The notes under the pieces were generated by a model. The model did no database searches, was not told the DNA's origin, and worked only from the letters and a program-made list of their open reading frames with translations. Of a DNA stretch of 64,000 bases, positions 47,666 to 56,033 are shown piece after piece. Origin of the DNA: Flavobacteriaceae bacterium (GTDB lineage: Bacteria > Bacteroidota > Bacteroidia > Flavobacteriales > Flavobacteriaceae); contig JANQNQ010000002.1 of assembly GCA_028279515.1 (NCBI GenBank), positions 248,001 through 312,000 of the forward strand, in the 5' to 3' direction. The position numbers and the translations under genes are program-made. Each line of letters starts with the position of its first letter. Within the stretch, counting starts at the first letter, position 1.

Positions 47666-48394
47666 ATGACAACACTAACAAAAATTCTAGCCGGAGCAGT
47701 TTTAGCATTGTTCTTCACCTCTTGTCAATTTGACATCAATTTCGGCGAAGGGGTCAAAGGAAACGGAAACGTAGAATCAGAGACCCGCACGGTATCTGCA
47801 GATTTCACAGAGATAAAAGCCACAGAAGGACTTGATGTATACGTAACGCAGGAAAGTGAGTTCAGTATCAGAGTAGAAGCTGATGAAAATGTGATCGACC
47901 TTATCCGTACGGATATCAAGGACAATATGCTACACATTCACGCTGAAGAGAACATCGGAAGGTGTAAGTCTAAAAAGATCTATGTGTCTTTGCCAACCGT
48001 CACCAAGTTGCATACTACAAGTGGTGCTGACCTTTTCGGTCAAAACACCATCAAGGCTGACGATATAGAATTGAAGAGCACGAGCGGTAGCGATATCAAA
48101 GTATCTGTCAACGCTAATCAAGTAGATTGTGATACCAGCAGCGGTGCAGATATCAGAGTTTCGGGAACTGCCAATGCGCTTTATGCAGATGCTAGTAGCG
48201 GAAGCGATATCAAAGCCGGAGACCTTGAAGTGAAGAAGTGCGTGGCTTCTGCTAGCAGTGGTGCAGATATTACAGTAAATACTAGCGAGTCATTGACGGC
48301 CGAAGCAAGTAGCGGAGCCGATATCAAATACAAAGGAAACCCAGAGAACGTATCGAAGAACAAATCGGCTTCTGGTAGTGTCCACAAATATTAG
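47666..48394 (+). CDS. Head-GIN / DUF2807 domain lipoprotein
   Basis: 242 residues. Lipoprotein signal with Cys20 (LALFFTSC). Then a GIN-type beta-helix with many SG-rich turns (TTSGADLFGQ; STSGSDIKV; DTSSGADIRVSG; ASSGSDIKAG; ASSGADITVN; ASSGADIKYKG), each turn repeating the (S/T)SG(A/S)DI motif. It is likely attached to the outer membrane or the periplasmic side of the inner membrane and acts with the PspC protein. Its leader repeats the AAAACGAACAGT word. Confidence 0.88.
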   Translation: MTTLTKILAGAVLALFFTSCQFDINFGEGVKGNGNVESETRTVSADFTEIKATEGLDVYVTQESEFSIRVEADENVIDLIRTDIKDNMLHIHAEENIGRCKSKKIYVSLPTVTKLHTTSGADLFGQNTIKADDIELKSTSGSDIKVSVNANQVDCDTSSGADIRVSGTANALYADASSGSDIKAGDLEVKKCVASASSGADITVNTSESLTAEASSGADIKYKGNPENVSKNKSASGSVHKY

Positions 48395-48427
48395 GATCCT
48401 GATCTCATAAACAATTGACCAAGTTAC

Positions 48428-48931
48428 ATGAGAGGATCGAAGAACGTCGCCATCGTTGTGACGATGCTCATATCTTTTGGCATGGCCCAGCTTGCTCTGG
48501 GCCAGTCAAACGGGCAAGAACTATTTGATATACTGAAGGAAAAAGACAGTCTCATATTTGATGCTTCTTTTGAAACGTGCAACTTAAAGTTGTTATCAGA
48601 ATTGATTACCGATGACTTTGAGTTTTATCACGATCAAGGCGGAATCACAACTACCAAAGATGCCTTCTTAGAAGACACCAAAAACGGACTGTGCAATCTA
48701 TCATATGACGCACGTCGTGAGTTAGACCTAAGCTCATTGCAAGTTTTCCCCTTGTTTAACAAAGGAGAACTGTATGGCGCCATTCAAAAAGGTGTTCATC
48801 ATTTTTTTGCCAAAGAAGAAGGACAACCCGAACGTGAAACAAGCGTAGCGAAGTTTACCCATCTCTGGATTCTAACAGATGACAAATGGAAGCTAAAGCG
48901 TGTGCTTAGTTATGATCACCGTTCACCATAA
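48428..48931 (+). CDS. Secreted NTF2-like protein (DUF4440-type)
   Basis: 167 residues. Signal peptide (VAIVVTMLISFGMAQLALGQ). The mature part has the NTF2/DUF4440 layout: LIFDASFETCNLKLLSELITDDFEFYHDQGG (core LSELITDDFEFYHDQGG), TKDAFLEDTKNGLC and VAKFTHLWILTDDKWKLKRVLSYDH (core HLWILTDDKWKLKRVLSYDH). Periplasmic, function unknown. It follows the GIN gene by 33 nt and may be its last operon partner; a strong terminator follows. Confidence 0.82.
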   Translation: MRGSKNVAIVVTMLISFGMAQLALGQSNGQELFDILKEKDSLIFDASFETCNLKLLSELITDDFEFYHDQGGITTTKDAFLEDTKNGLCNLSYDARRELDLSSLQVFPLFNKGELYGAIQKGVHHFFAKEEGQPERETSVAKFTHLWILTDDKWKLKRVLSYDHRSP

Positions 48932-48984
48932 ACAAGTAAACAAACCAACCCAACCATTTTCCATAATCAACTAATTTTAGTTGG

Positions 48985-49030
48985 AAAGCCACCTTAACAC
49001 TGAAAGGGTTTCAGTAAAGGTGGCTTTTTT
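48985..49030 (+). terminator. Terminator with nested hairpin
   Basis: Outer stem AAAGCCACCTT / AAGGTGGCTTT enclosing ACTGAAA / TTTCAGT, followed by a T-run. The double stem is unusual for a simple terminator. Confidence 0.85.
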
Positions 49031-49124
49031 ATATATTTGGAAACCAACGCAACAACTTAGCGAGAAGGTTTCCACTTATAGTGATCAGCCGAACCTTTCT
49101 CGTCACCGAAAACAAAAGGAACGG

Positions 49125-52100
49125 ATGAAATACAAACTACTACTTGCACTTATTGCCATCACTTTTTTTTCTGCCTGCAAAAAGGACGCTTCCGACACTA
49201 AAGTCAAAGACGAAACTACCAAAGAGTCTAAAAAAGAGAAAAAAGAAGACCAACTCTTTGTTCTTAAAAACGCACAAGAAACCAACGTGTTTTTCACAAA
49301 TACCGTAGTCGAGACCTACGAAGAGAATTATCTCAATTACGAGTTTTTATACAACGGAAGCGGTGTTGGTGTAGGTGATATTAACAACGATGGCTTGGCC
49401 GACATCTACTTTGCAGGAAATTCTTCAGACGATAAGTTATTTCTGAATATGGGCAACATGAAATTCAAGGACATCTCGGTTTCTTCAGGCATTGCCGAAT
49501 TGCAAGGATGGAGTACGGGTGTAAACATGGTTGACGTAAATGCCGATGGTTATCTCGACATCTACGTTTGCAGATCGGGCCCTTCCAAAGAAATAGAAAA
49601 AAGAACCAACAGATTATACATCAACAATAAGGATAATACGTTTACAGAAGCGGCCGCCGATTATGGAATCGCAGCTATCTCCTATTCTATTCAAACAGCG
49701 TTTTTTGATTACGATCTTGACGGTGACCTGGACATGTATCTGCTAAATCACCCGGACCCAAAATTTAAGGCGAAAGAGGCGATCGGACATATGCAAGACA
49801 TTAAAGCAGGACGTATTCAAACCGATAATTTCTTTGAAAATGTCAACGGTAAGTTTGTTGACCGCTCAAAGGAAGCGAATCTGGTGAATTTTGGGTATCG
49901 CCACGGTATTGCTGTAGGTGATATCAATAAGGACGGATATCCCGACCTATACATTAGCAGTGATTTCGAAGAGCCCGATGTATTATGCATCAACCAAGGG
50001 AATAAGACCTTCAAGAACGAGATCGACACCTATTTGCGACACATTTCGTACAACAGTATGGGTAACGAAATGGTAGACATCAACAATGATGGGTTGCTGG
50101 ATGTATACGTGGTAGACATGGCTCCGGATGATCACTTTAGATCAAAAGCCTATATGGCTTCTATGGATGTAGTGAAGTTTCACACACTTAAAGATAATGG
50201 GTATCACAATCAATATATGTTCAATACGCTACACTTGAACAATGGCAACAATTCTTTTAGTGAGGTAGCACAGCTTTCTGGTGTAGCCAAGACCGACTGG
50301 AGTTGGGCTCCTTTATTCTTTGACATGGACCACGATGGTTATAAAGACCTTTTTATCACCAACGGAATCAAGGAAAATTTCCTTTTTAGAGACATTCAAG
50401 TGATGGTCGAGCAAAAGCAAAAGCAAATGGGCCGTAACATTAGTCTTGAAGAGCTGCTGAAGATCGTCCCTAGTGATATCACTAAGAATAACTTCTACCA
50501 TAACAAAAACGGTATCAAATTCGAAGACGTCTCTGATAGCTGGTCAAAGCCGAGTCTCTATAACTCTAACGGAGTGGCTACGGCCGATTTTGACAATGAC
50601 GGTGACTTAGATTTCGTGACGAATAACATGGACAGCAATGCTTCGATCTACGAAAGCAAAGCGATGGATATCAAGAAAGGAAACGGGATTACGCTTTCTT
50701 TAAAGGGAAGTCAAAATAATCCTTTTGCCATTGGGGCAAAGGTAAAAGTGCAAAATGCTGACGCTACCCAATGGCACGAATTGCACAATGCCAGAGGATA
50801 CCTATCCTCGGTAGACTATCCTATCTTCTTTGGTCTAGGGGACGCCGCCAGTGCCAATGTAGAAATTATATGGCCAGACGGAAAGTCTACAGTGCTCAAT
50901 GACCTTCAAGCTAATAAGAAACATATAATCGATTATAACACAGCTGAAAAAGGAAACGTTCAACAATCAAATGACGAAAAGACACTGCTTACGGAAATCG
51001 CTTCTAATACGCTCGGAATCAATTTTAAACACAAAGAAGACAAGTTCGATGATTATAAGAAGCAGATTTTGCTTCCGCATTCACAATCAAACGTTGGCCC
51101 CTTTGTTTCTAAGGCTGATGTCAACGGCGACGGACTCGAAGATTTCTTTGTTGGTGGTGCTGCTGGGCAAACCGGAGCTTTGTTCTTACAACAGCAAAAC
51201 GGAAAATTCGTTGAAAAAGAAGGGCCTTGGAAGGCCGACAAACGCTATGACGACCTTGGATCTTTGTTTTTTGACAAAGACGGCGATGGTGATCTTGACC
51301 TATACGTAACCAGCGGCGGGGCTCATACCCTTGATGGTGACGGTAAATTTTACGATCGCTTATATCAGAACGATGGTAATGGACTATTTGTAAAAAGTAG
51401 TGTAGATATCCCTTACCTTGGACAAAGCAACAAAGTGGTCGTAACGGCTGATGTAGATAAAGATGGAGACCAAGACCTATTTGTTGGAGGAAGAATTATT
51501 CCTGACCAATATCCGTATGCTCCGAAGTCGTATCTTCTAATTAATGAAAACGGAAAATTCAAAGAAAAGGAAATACAAGGGGCAGGCATGGTAGCCGGAG
51601 CACTCTTTTCTGATTATGACAACGACGGAGATGAAGATCTGATTACAGCCGGAGAATGGTCACCCATACAAATATTTGAAAACACAAACGGAAATTTCTC
51701 ACCTGTTGAAGCTGATGGACTCAAAGACACTGTTGGACTTTGGTTTAGCTTGGCGCAAAGAGACATCGATGATGATGGTGACCTCGATTATTTTGCAGGA
51801 AACCTTGGCCTAAATACCAAGTTCAAAGTCAATGACAAAAAGGAGTTTCATATCTATTGCAACGATTTTGATCAAAACGGCACATATGATGTGGTTTTGA
51901 GCAGTACCTATAATAACCAATTGGTTCCCGTTAGAGGCCGCGAATGTTCATCTGAGCAAATGCCCTTCATCAAGGACAAATTCAAGGACTATAGATCATT
52001 TGCCGGAGCAAGTCTTATTGACATTTATGGAGACAAGGACCTGGACGGTGCACTCCATTATCAAGCTAATATGTTACACAGCGTATTCATCGAAAACAAA

Positions 52101-52433
52101 GGCAACGGAAGCTTTGAAGTAAAGAAGTTACCAATAGAATTTCAGTTCTCCCCTATTCAGAGCTTTGCTTTTAAAGATATTGATGGAGATGGTAAAGACG
52201 AAGTGTTTGCAGCCGGAAACCTATTCAATGTTGAAGTAGAAACCGTTAGGTATGATGCTTCTGTAGGAAACGTAATGAGCCTTAAAGATGGGGTTCTTAG
52301 AACACTTGACCCGCACAAAACCGGCTTTGCCACGAAGGGGGACGCCCGTGACATTAACTTCATTAAACAGGGTGAACAAACCTTGCTTATGGTAACCAAT
52401 AATAATGGAGGAATAGACGTTTTTAAAATGTAA
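49125..52433 (+). CDS. FG-GAP/VCBS and ASPIC-UnbV domain lipoprotein (CRTAC1-like)
   Basis: 1102 residues from ATG 49125; the open frame begins at 48981 inside the terminator, and the lipoprotein signal (ALIAITFFSAC, Cys18) fixes this start. A Lys/Glu-rich linker follows. Many FG-GAP/VCBS calcium loops of the DxNxDGxxD type (GDINNDGLADIYF; DVNADGYLDIYV; DYDLDGDLDMYL; DINKDGYPDLYI; DKDGDGDLDLYV). An ASPIC/UnbV domain lies centrally (LSLKGSQNNPFAIGAKVKV; VEIIWPDGKSTVLNDLQ). Surface-exposed adhesion or polymer binding is likely. Followed after 48 nt by a dioxygenase-like lipoprotein gene. Confidence 0.9.
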   Translation: MKYKLLLALIAITFFSACKKDASDTKVKDETTKESKKEKKEDQLFVLKNAQETNVFFTNTVVETYEENYLNYEFLYNGSGVGVGDINNDGLADIYFAGNSSDDKLFLNMGNMKFKDISVSSGIAELQGWSTGVNMVDVNADGYLDIYVCRSGPSKEIEKRTNRLYINNKDNTFTEAAADYGIAAISYSIQTAFFDYDLDGDLDMYLLNHPDPKFKAKEAIGHMQDIKAGRIQTDNFFENVNGKFVDRSKEANLVNFGYRHGIAVGDINKDGYPDLYISSDFEEPDVLCINQGNKTFKNEIDTYLRHISYNSMGNEMVDINNDGLLDVYVVDMAPDDHFRSKAYMASMDVVKFHTLKDNGYHNQYMFNTLHLNNGNNSFSEVAQLSGVAKTDWSWAPLFFDMDHDGYKDLFITNGIKENFLFRDIQVMVEQKQKQMGRNISLEELLKIVPSDITKNNFYHNKNGIKFEDVSDSWSKPSLYNSNGVATADFDNDGDLDFVTNNMDSNASIYESKAMDIKKGNGITLSLKGSQNNPFAIGAKVKVQNADATQWHELHNARGYLSSVDYPIFFGLGDAASANVEIIWPDGKSTVLNDLQANKKHIIDYNTAEKGNVQQSNDEKTLLTEIASNTLGINFKHKEDKFDDYKKQILLPHSQSNVGPFVSKADVNGDGLEDFFVGGAAGQTGALFLQQQNGKFVEKEGPWKADKRYDDLGSLFFDKDGDGDLDLYVTSGGAHTLDGDGKFYDRLYQNDGNGLFVKSSVDIPYLGQSNKVVVTADVDKDGDQDLFVGGRIIPDQYPYAPKSYLLINENGKFKEKEIQGAGMVAGALFSDYDNDGDEDLITAGEWSPIQIFENTNGNFSPVEADGLKDTVGLWFSLAQRDIDDDGDLDYFAGNLGLNTKFKVNDKKEFHIYCNDFDQNGTYDVVLSSTYNNQLVPVRGRECSSEQMPFIKDKFKDYRSFAGASLIDIYGDKDLDGALHYQANMLHSVFIENKGNGSFEVKKLPIEFQFSPIQSFAFKDIDGDGKDEVFAAGNLFNVEVETVRYDASVGNVMSLKDGVLRTLDPHKTGFATKGDARDINFIKQGEQTLLMVTNNNGGIDVFKM

Positions 52434-52481
52434 CACCAGTTGCTTCAGAAAGGCTCCATGGTGGTTTAAATCTTATAAATC

Positions 52482-53057
52482 ATGAAAAAAACATGGATAC
52501 TTTCGTTCGTAATCTTGCTCTGTAGCTGTAAAGTCGACAGTCAAATCGATGGTATTTCGGCTTCCGAAGAACAAACATTGCGTCAGTTCGCAGAACTTCC
52601 TGAAACACATCAAACGACCATTGCGACCAAAGATGAACCTGGGCAACGGTTAATGGTCTGCCTAACTCTTATAGATAAAGCCAGGCAACAGCCTTTACAA
52701 AATCAACAGATCATCTTATATCATACTGGTGCCAACGGAGAATATGAAGCCAGTGACTCGAGTAAACCTGAAACGGCAAGATTAAATGGAAAGGTAGTTA
52801 CCGATCAATATGGGCGTGCTTATTTCAACACTATTTTGGCTGGAGACTATGTAGATTCTGAAAACACAAGGCACATTCATACGATTGTTGAAGGTGCAAG
52901 GCCAGAAGCCTATGACATTCACTTTAAACAATACACTGGGTATATGGGAAAACAGTTCATTGAAGATAGTGACCAACATTTCTTGGCAGATCTAAAGAAG
53001 AACGATCATGATGAATTAGTGATATTCGTCACCATTGCCTGTAAATTTAGACGATGA
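52482..53057 (+). CDS. Intradiol dioxygenase-like lipoprotein
   Basis: 191 residues. Lipoprotein signal with Cys16 (VILLCSC). The mature domain matches the core of intradiol ring-cleavage dioxygenases: PLQNQQIILYHTGANGEY, VVTDQYGRAYFNTILAGDY and RHIHTIVEG. H131 and H133 (HIH) match the two histidine iron ligands; Y88 and Y123 could be the tyrosine ligands. The domain is shorter than protocatechuate dioxygenase and the protein is exported, so the substrate may be non-aromatic or iron may be missing. It stands just after the FG-GAP lipoprotein and may share its transcript. Confidence 0.7.
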   Translation: MKKTWILSFVILLCSCKVDSQIDGISASEEQTLRQFAELPETHQTTIATKDEPGQRLMVCLTLIDKARQQPLQNQQIILYHTGANGEYEASDSSKPETARLNGKVVTDQYGRAYFNTILAGDYVDSENTRHIHTIVEGARPEAYDIHFKQYTGYMGKQFIEDSDQHFLADLKKNDHDELVIFVTIACKFRR

Positions 53058-53062
53058 CGTGC

Positions 53063-53482
53063 TTATAAGAAGCTCTGAATGGCCAATTCGTAGCTTTTAA
53101 GACCAAATCCCAGTATCACTCCTTTGGCATTAGGAGCAATATACGAGTGATGCCTGAACTCTTCTCTTGCATAAGTATTTGAGATATGAACTTCTACAAC
53201 AGGTGTTGTTATAGCCTTTACGGCATCGCCAATACCCACCGAGGTATGCGTATAGGCAGCAGCATTTAAGATAATACCGTCATGATCAAAACCAACCTCT
53301 TGAATCTTGTCGATAAGCTCTCCTTCTATATTAGATTGAAAATGTGTCAGAGAAGCATCTGTATACTTGGCTTCCATTTGTGCGAAGAACTCGTTGAAGG
53401 TCAAACTACCATACACTTCCGGTTCCCGCTTGCCAAGAAGATTTAGATTAGGGCCATTTATAATTATGAGTTTCTTTGCCAT
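53063..53482 (-). CDS. aroQ: Type II 3-dehydroquinate dehydratase
   Basis: 139 residues. Clear AroQ signature: INGPNLNLLGKREPEVYGS at the N-terminus, GIILNAAAYTHTSVGIGDA in the middle, VEVHISNTYAREEFRHHSYIAP near the end (cores VEVHISN, REEFRHHS). It converts 3-dehydroquinate to 3-dehydroshikimate in the shikimate pathway, in the cytoplasm as a dodecamer. It ends 6 nt from the convergent dioxygenase-like gene. Confidence 0.96.
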   Translation of the reverse strand: MAKKLIIINGPNLNLLGKREPEVYGSLTFNEFFAQMEAKYTDASLTHFQSNIEGELIDKIQEVGFDHDGIILNAAAYTHTSVGIGDAVKAITTPVVEVHISNTYAREEFRHHSYIAPNAKGVILGFGLKSYELAIQSFL

Positions 53483-53578
53483 ATTTGTAACACCTTAATT
53501 ATCAATTAATAAGGGATTTTCCTGTTAAATTTAACGGTTTTTTTTTACATCAAAATTAGGCCAAATCCTTTTATGTCC

Positions 53579-53586
53579 TATATTTG
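53579..53586 (+). promoter_or_regulatory. -7 box of OMP gene 1
   Basis: TATATTTG, exact TAnnTTTG, 36 nt before the ATG. The T-rich stretch upstream gives no clear TTTG at -33. Confidence 0.5.
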
Positions 53587-53621
53587 CCCTCGCAAATTAA
53601 GAAAACTAAAATTTATTTAAC

Positions 53622-54131
53622 ATGAAAAAACTATTATTATCTGCATTGGCGATCGTATCGTTTACAGTAGCTTCTGCACAGGACGACAACAGTGGACAAA
53701 CTGCAAAAGGAAAGTGGTTGATCGAAGCAAACACTGGTAACCTTGCAACTGGAAACACTTCTTTCTCTTTGGCTTCTGTTGACGGTAACACTGCATGGTC
53801 TGTTGGTCTTGAAGGTGGTTACTTTGTTGCTGATGATCTTGCTGTTAAAGCTGGTCTTGGTTACAACGACAATGGTCTAACTGACGGTACTTTTGTATAC
53901 AAAATTGGTGCTAAGTACTACATCGCTAGCCAATTTCCTGTAGGACTTGATTTCACTGGAGCTTCAGTTGACGGAAACAACGCTAACTGGGTTGGTCTTC
54001 AAGGTGGTTACGCTTGGTTCCTAGGAGAGAACGTAAGCATCGAGCCAGGTTTGAGATACAACGTTACTCTTGATGAGAACAAAGCTGACAGCGTTTTCCA
54101 AGCTGTAATTGGTTTTGCTCTTCACTTCTAA
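53622..54131 (+). CDS. Small outer-membrane beta-barrel protein, copy 1
   Basis: 169 residues. Signal peptide KKLLLSALAIVSFTVASAQ. The mature part is an eight-stranded OmpA/OmpX-type barrel by pattern (NTAWSVGLEGGYFVADDLAV; KYYIASQFPVGLDFTGASV; YAWFLGENVSIEPGLRYNV) and ends in aromatic IGFALHF, the expected C-terminal signal. Adjacent copy 2 is about 89% identical (19 differences in 169). Codon use is strongly biased toward A/T-ending and CTT/GGT codons, suggesting high expression. Own -7 box and terminator. Confidence 0.88.
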   Translation: MKKLLLSALAIVSFTVASAQDDNSGQTAKGKWLIEANTGNLATGNTSFSLASVDGNTAWSVGLEGGYFVADDLAVKAGLGYNDNGLTDGTFVYKIGAKYYIASQFPVGLDFTGASVDGNNANWVGLQGGYAWFLGENVSIEPGLRYNVTLDENKADSVFQAVIGFALHF

Positions 54132-54162
54132 GAAGAAAGAAAGTAACATACAATATGTATAG

Positions 54163-54191
54163 AAAATGCCACTCAATTGAGTGGCATTTTT
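54163..54191 (+). terminator. Terminator of OMP gene 1
   Basis: AAAATGCCACTC / GAGTGGCATTTT around AATT, then T-run. Confidence 0.92.
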
Positions 54192-54313
54192 CGTTTGTAA
54201 CGTACCCTAATACACTCATTGACACATTATAGCGTCTACAAAAAAAGTTTTGAAGTTCTTATTCTAAATTGTATACTTGTCAGGAATAAACTATCTAAAA
54301 AAACAATTCTATC

Positions 54314-54823
54314 ATGAAAAAACTATTGTTATCAGCATTAGCAATTGTATCTTTTACAGTTGCTTCTGCACAAGATGGAAATGGCGGTCAAACCGCAAAA
54401 GGAAAGTGGTTGATCGAAGCTAACACAGGATCAATCGCAACCGGAAACACTTCCTTTTCATTGGCTTCTGTTGATGGAAACACAGCATGGTCTATTGGGG
54501 CTGAAGCTGGTCACTTTGTAGCTGATGATCTGGCGATCAAGGCAGGTATTGGTTACAATGACAACGGTGTCACTGATGGTACGTTTGTGTACAAGATCGG
54601 TGCAAAGTACTACGTAGCGAGTCAATTTCCTGTTGGACTTGATTTCACAGGAGCGTCTGTTGACGGAAACAACGCTAACTGGGTGGGTATCCAAGGTGGA
54701 TATGCATGGTTCTTGGGCGACAATGTGAGCCTTGAACCCGCACTAAGGTACAATGTTACATTAGATGAAAACAAAGCCGAAAGTGCATTTCAAGCGCTAA
54801 TAGGTTTTGCATTGCATTTCTAG
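54314..54823 (+). CDS. Small outer-membrane beta-barrel protein, copy 2
   Basis: 169 residues, same length as copy 1 with no indel and the identical signal peptide. The 19 substitutions are mostly conservative (V/I, D/E, L/I) and cluster in segment SIGAEAGHFVADDLAI and near the C-terminus (AESAFQAL). Purifying selection on both copies is therefore likely. It has its own terminator, while its upstream region is unlike that of copy 1, so the copies may be regulated differently. Confidence 0.88.
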   Translation: MKKLLLSALAIVSFTVASAQDGNGGQTAKGKWLIEANTGSIATGNTSFSLASVDGNTAWSIGAEAGHFVADDLAIKAGIGYNDNGVTDGTFVYKIGAKYYVASQFPVGLDFTGASVDGNNANWVGIQGGYAWFLGDNVSLEPALRYNVTLDENKAESAFQALIGFALHF

Positions 54824-54843
54824 TTAAATGCAAAAAAATAGAC

Positions 54844-54872
54844 AAAAGGCCATCCAACGATGGCCTTTTTTT
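54844..54872 (+). terminator. Terminator of OMP gene 2
   Basis: AAAAGGCCATC / GATGGCCTTTTTTT with loop CAAC. Confidence 0.92.
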
Positions 54873-54894
54873 GTTAAAATGATGATTATTTTAA

Positions 54895-54931
54895 GCGTTC
54901 ACAAAGTATTTAGCGCGTTCACAAAGTATTT
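54895..54931 (+). repeat. Two 17-bp direct repeats, 20-bp period
   Basis: GCGTTCACAAAGTATTT at 54895-54911 and again at 54915-54931, in a 230-bp spacer between a terminator and a second hairpin. May be an operator or part of a small transcript. Confidence 0.75.
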
Positions 54932-55056
54932 CTAGCTTTTTCTTTCAATTCGGCATAGTTTCGTTTCATGGTGTTTACGACGCGCCATTGTTAGTTTTAG
55001 CTGAAATTGGTTATTGACAATGGGGGTTATTTTGTCAACTTCCAATTTCGAACTTT

Positions 55057-55086
55057 AAAACCATCTTAGTAATCTAGGATGGTTTT
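55057..55086 (+). terminator. Terminator-like hairpin just before xerD
   Basis: AAAACCATC / GATGGTTTT with an inner TTAG/CTAG, followed by T-rich TATATTTTT, 14 nt before the xerD ATG. It follows no annotated gene, so it ends an unseen transcript or acts as a leader structure for xerD. Confidence 0.6.
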
Positions 55087-55100
55087 TATATTTTTAGCAG

Positions 55101-55997
55101 ATGAAATGGCTTCAAGCATTAAAGGACTACCAACACTATTTGCGTATAGAGCGCGGATTGTCTAATAATTCAATTGAAAGCTATTCCTTAGACATAAAGA
55201 AGCTGGTCAATTATCTTGAACAGCACGATATTAAGACCTCTCCTGTCCAAATAGATCATGAAGTCATTAAGCAATTCGTTTATGAGATGGCCAAAGTGGT
55301 CAACCCACGGACGCAGGCAAGAGTAATCTCTGGCATCAAAAGCTTCTTCAATTATTTGGTGTTCGAAGATTACCGCACCTCCAATCCCGCCGAACTCATA
55401 GAAGTGCCAAAGATTGGAAGAAAGCTTCCAGATACTTTATCAGAGGAAGACATCACACTATTACTAAGCCATATCGACCTAAGTACTCCAGAAGGCGAAC
55501 GCAACCGCGCCATCATTGAGACCTTATATGGTTGTGGGTTGCGCGTTACTGAACTTATCGAGCTTACGCTTTCTGATCTATTTTTCGAAGAAGGGTTCAT
55601 CAAGGTCACGGGCAAGGGAAACAAACAACGCTTTGTTCCGATTACCGATATGGCAAAGAAATGTATTTCTATCTATAAGAATGAAGTACGTTCACATCTG
55701 TCCGTCAAAAAAGGGCATGAGGATATTTTGTTTTTAAATCGAAGAGGAAGCCAATTGACACGGGCCATGATCTTCACGATCATTAAAAGATTGGCAGAAA
55801 AAAGCGGATTGAAAAAGAGCATTAGCCCACATACCTTTCGGCATTCATTTGCTACCCATCTCTTGGAAAATGGAGCGGATCTTAGGGCCATTCAGCTTAT
55901 GCTGGGACATGAGAGTATTACGACCACCGAGGTCTACATGCATGTTGACCGAAGTCACCTTAGTGAGGTCATGAGAAAATACCACCCTAGAAATTAA
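55101..55997 (+). CDS. xerD: Site-specific tyrosine recombinase XerD/XerC
   Basis: 298 residues. N-terminal SAM-like core-binding domain (DYQHYLRIERGLSNNSIESYSLD, core YLRIERGLSNNSIESY) and catalytic domain with R148 (CGLRVTE), K172 (TGKGNKQR), H244 and R247 (SPHTFRHSFATHLL), H270 (LMLGHESI) and nucleophile Y279 (VYMHV). It resolves chromosome dimers at dif. The length and complete motifs mark it as the housekeeping enzyme, not an integrase of a mobile element. In many Bacteroidota aroQ and xerD are neighbours; here two OMP genes lie between them. Confidence 0.9.
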   Translation: MKWLQALKDYQHYLRIERGLSNNSIESYSLDIKKLVNYLEQHDIKTSPVQIDHEVIKQFVYEMAKVVNPRTQARVISGIKSFFNYLVFEDYRTSNPAELIEVPKIGRKLPDTLSEEDITLLLSHIDLSTPEGERNRAIIETLYGCGLRVTELIELTLSDLFFEEGFIKVTGKGNKQRFVPITDMAKKCISIYKNEVRSHLSVKKGHEDILFLNRRGSQLTRAMIFTIIKRLAEKSGLKKSISPHTFRHSFATHLLENGADLRAIQLMLGHESITTTEVYMHVDRSHLSEVMRKYHPRN

Positions 55998-56033
55998 GCT
56001 TTTACGTATCTTTAGTTTCTTTTTACAAAGCGT

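Noticed and set aside
55101-55997. Integrase of a mobile element
   Set aside because: Length and motifs are those of housekeeping XerD, no tRNA or attachment repeats flank it, and neighbours are ordinary chromosomal genes.
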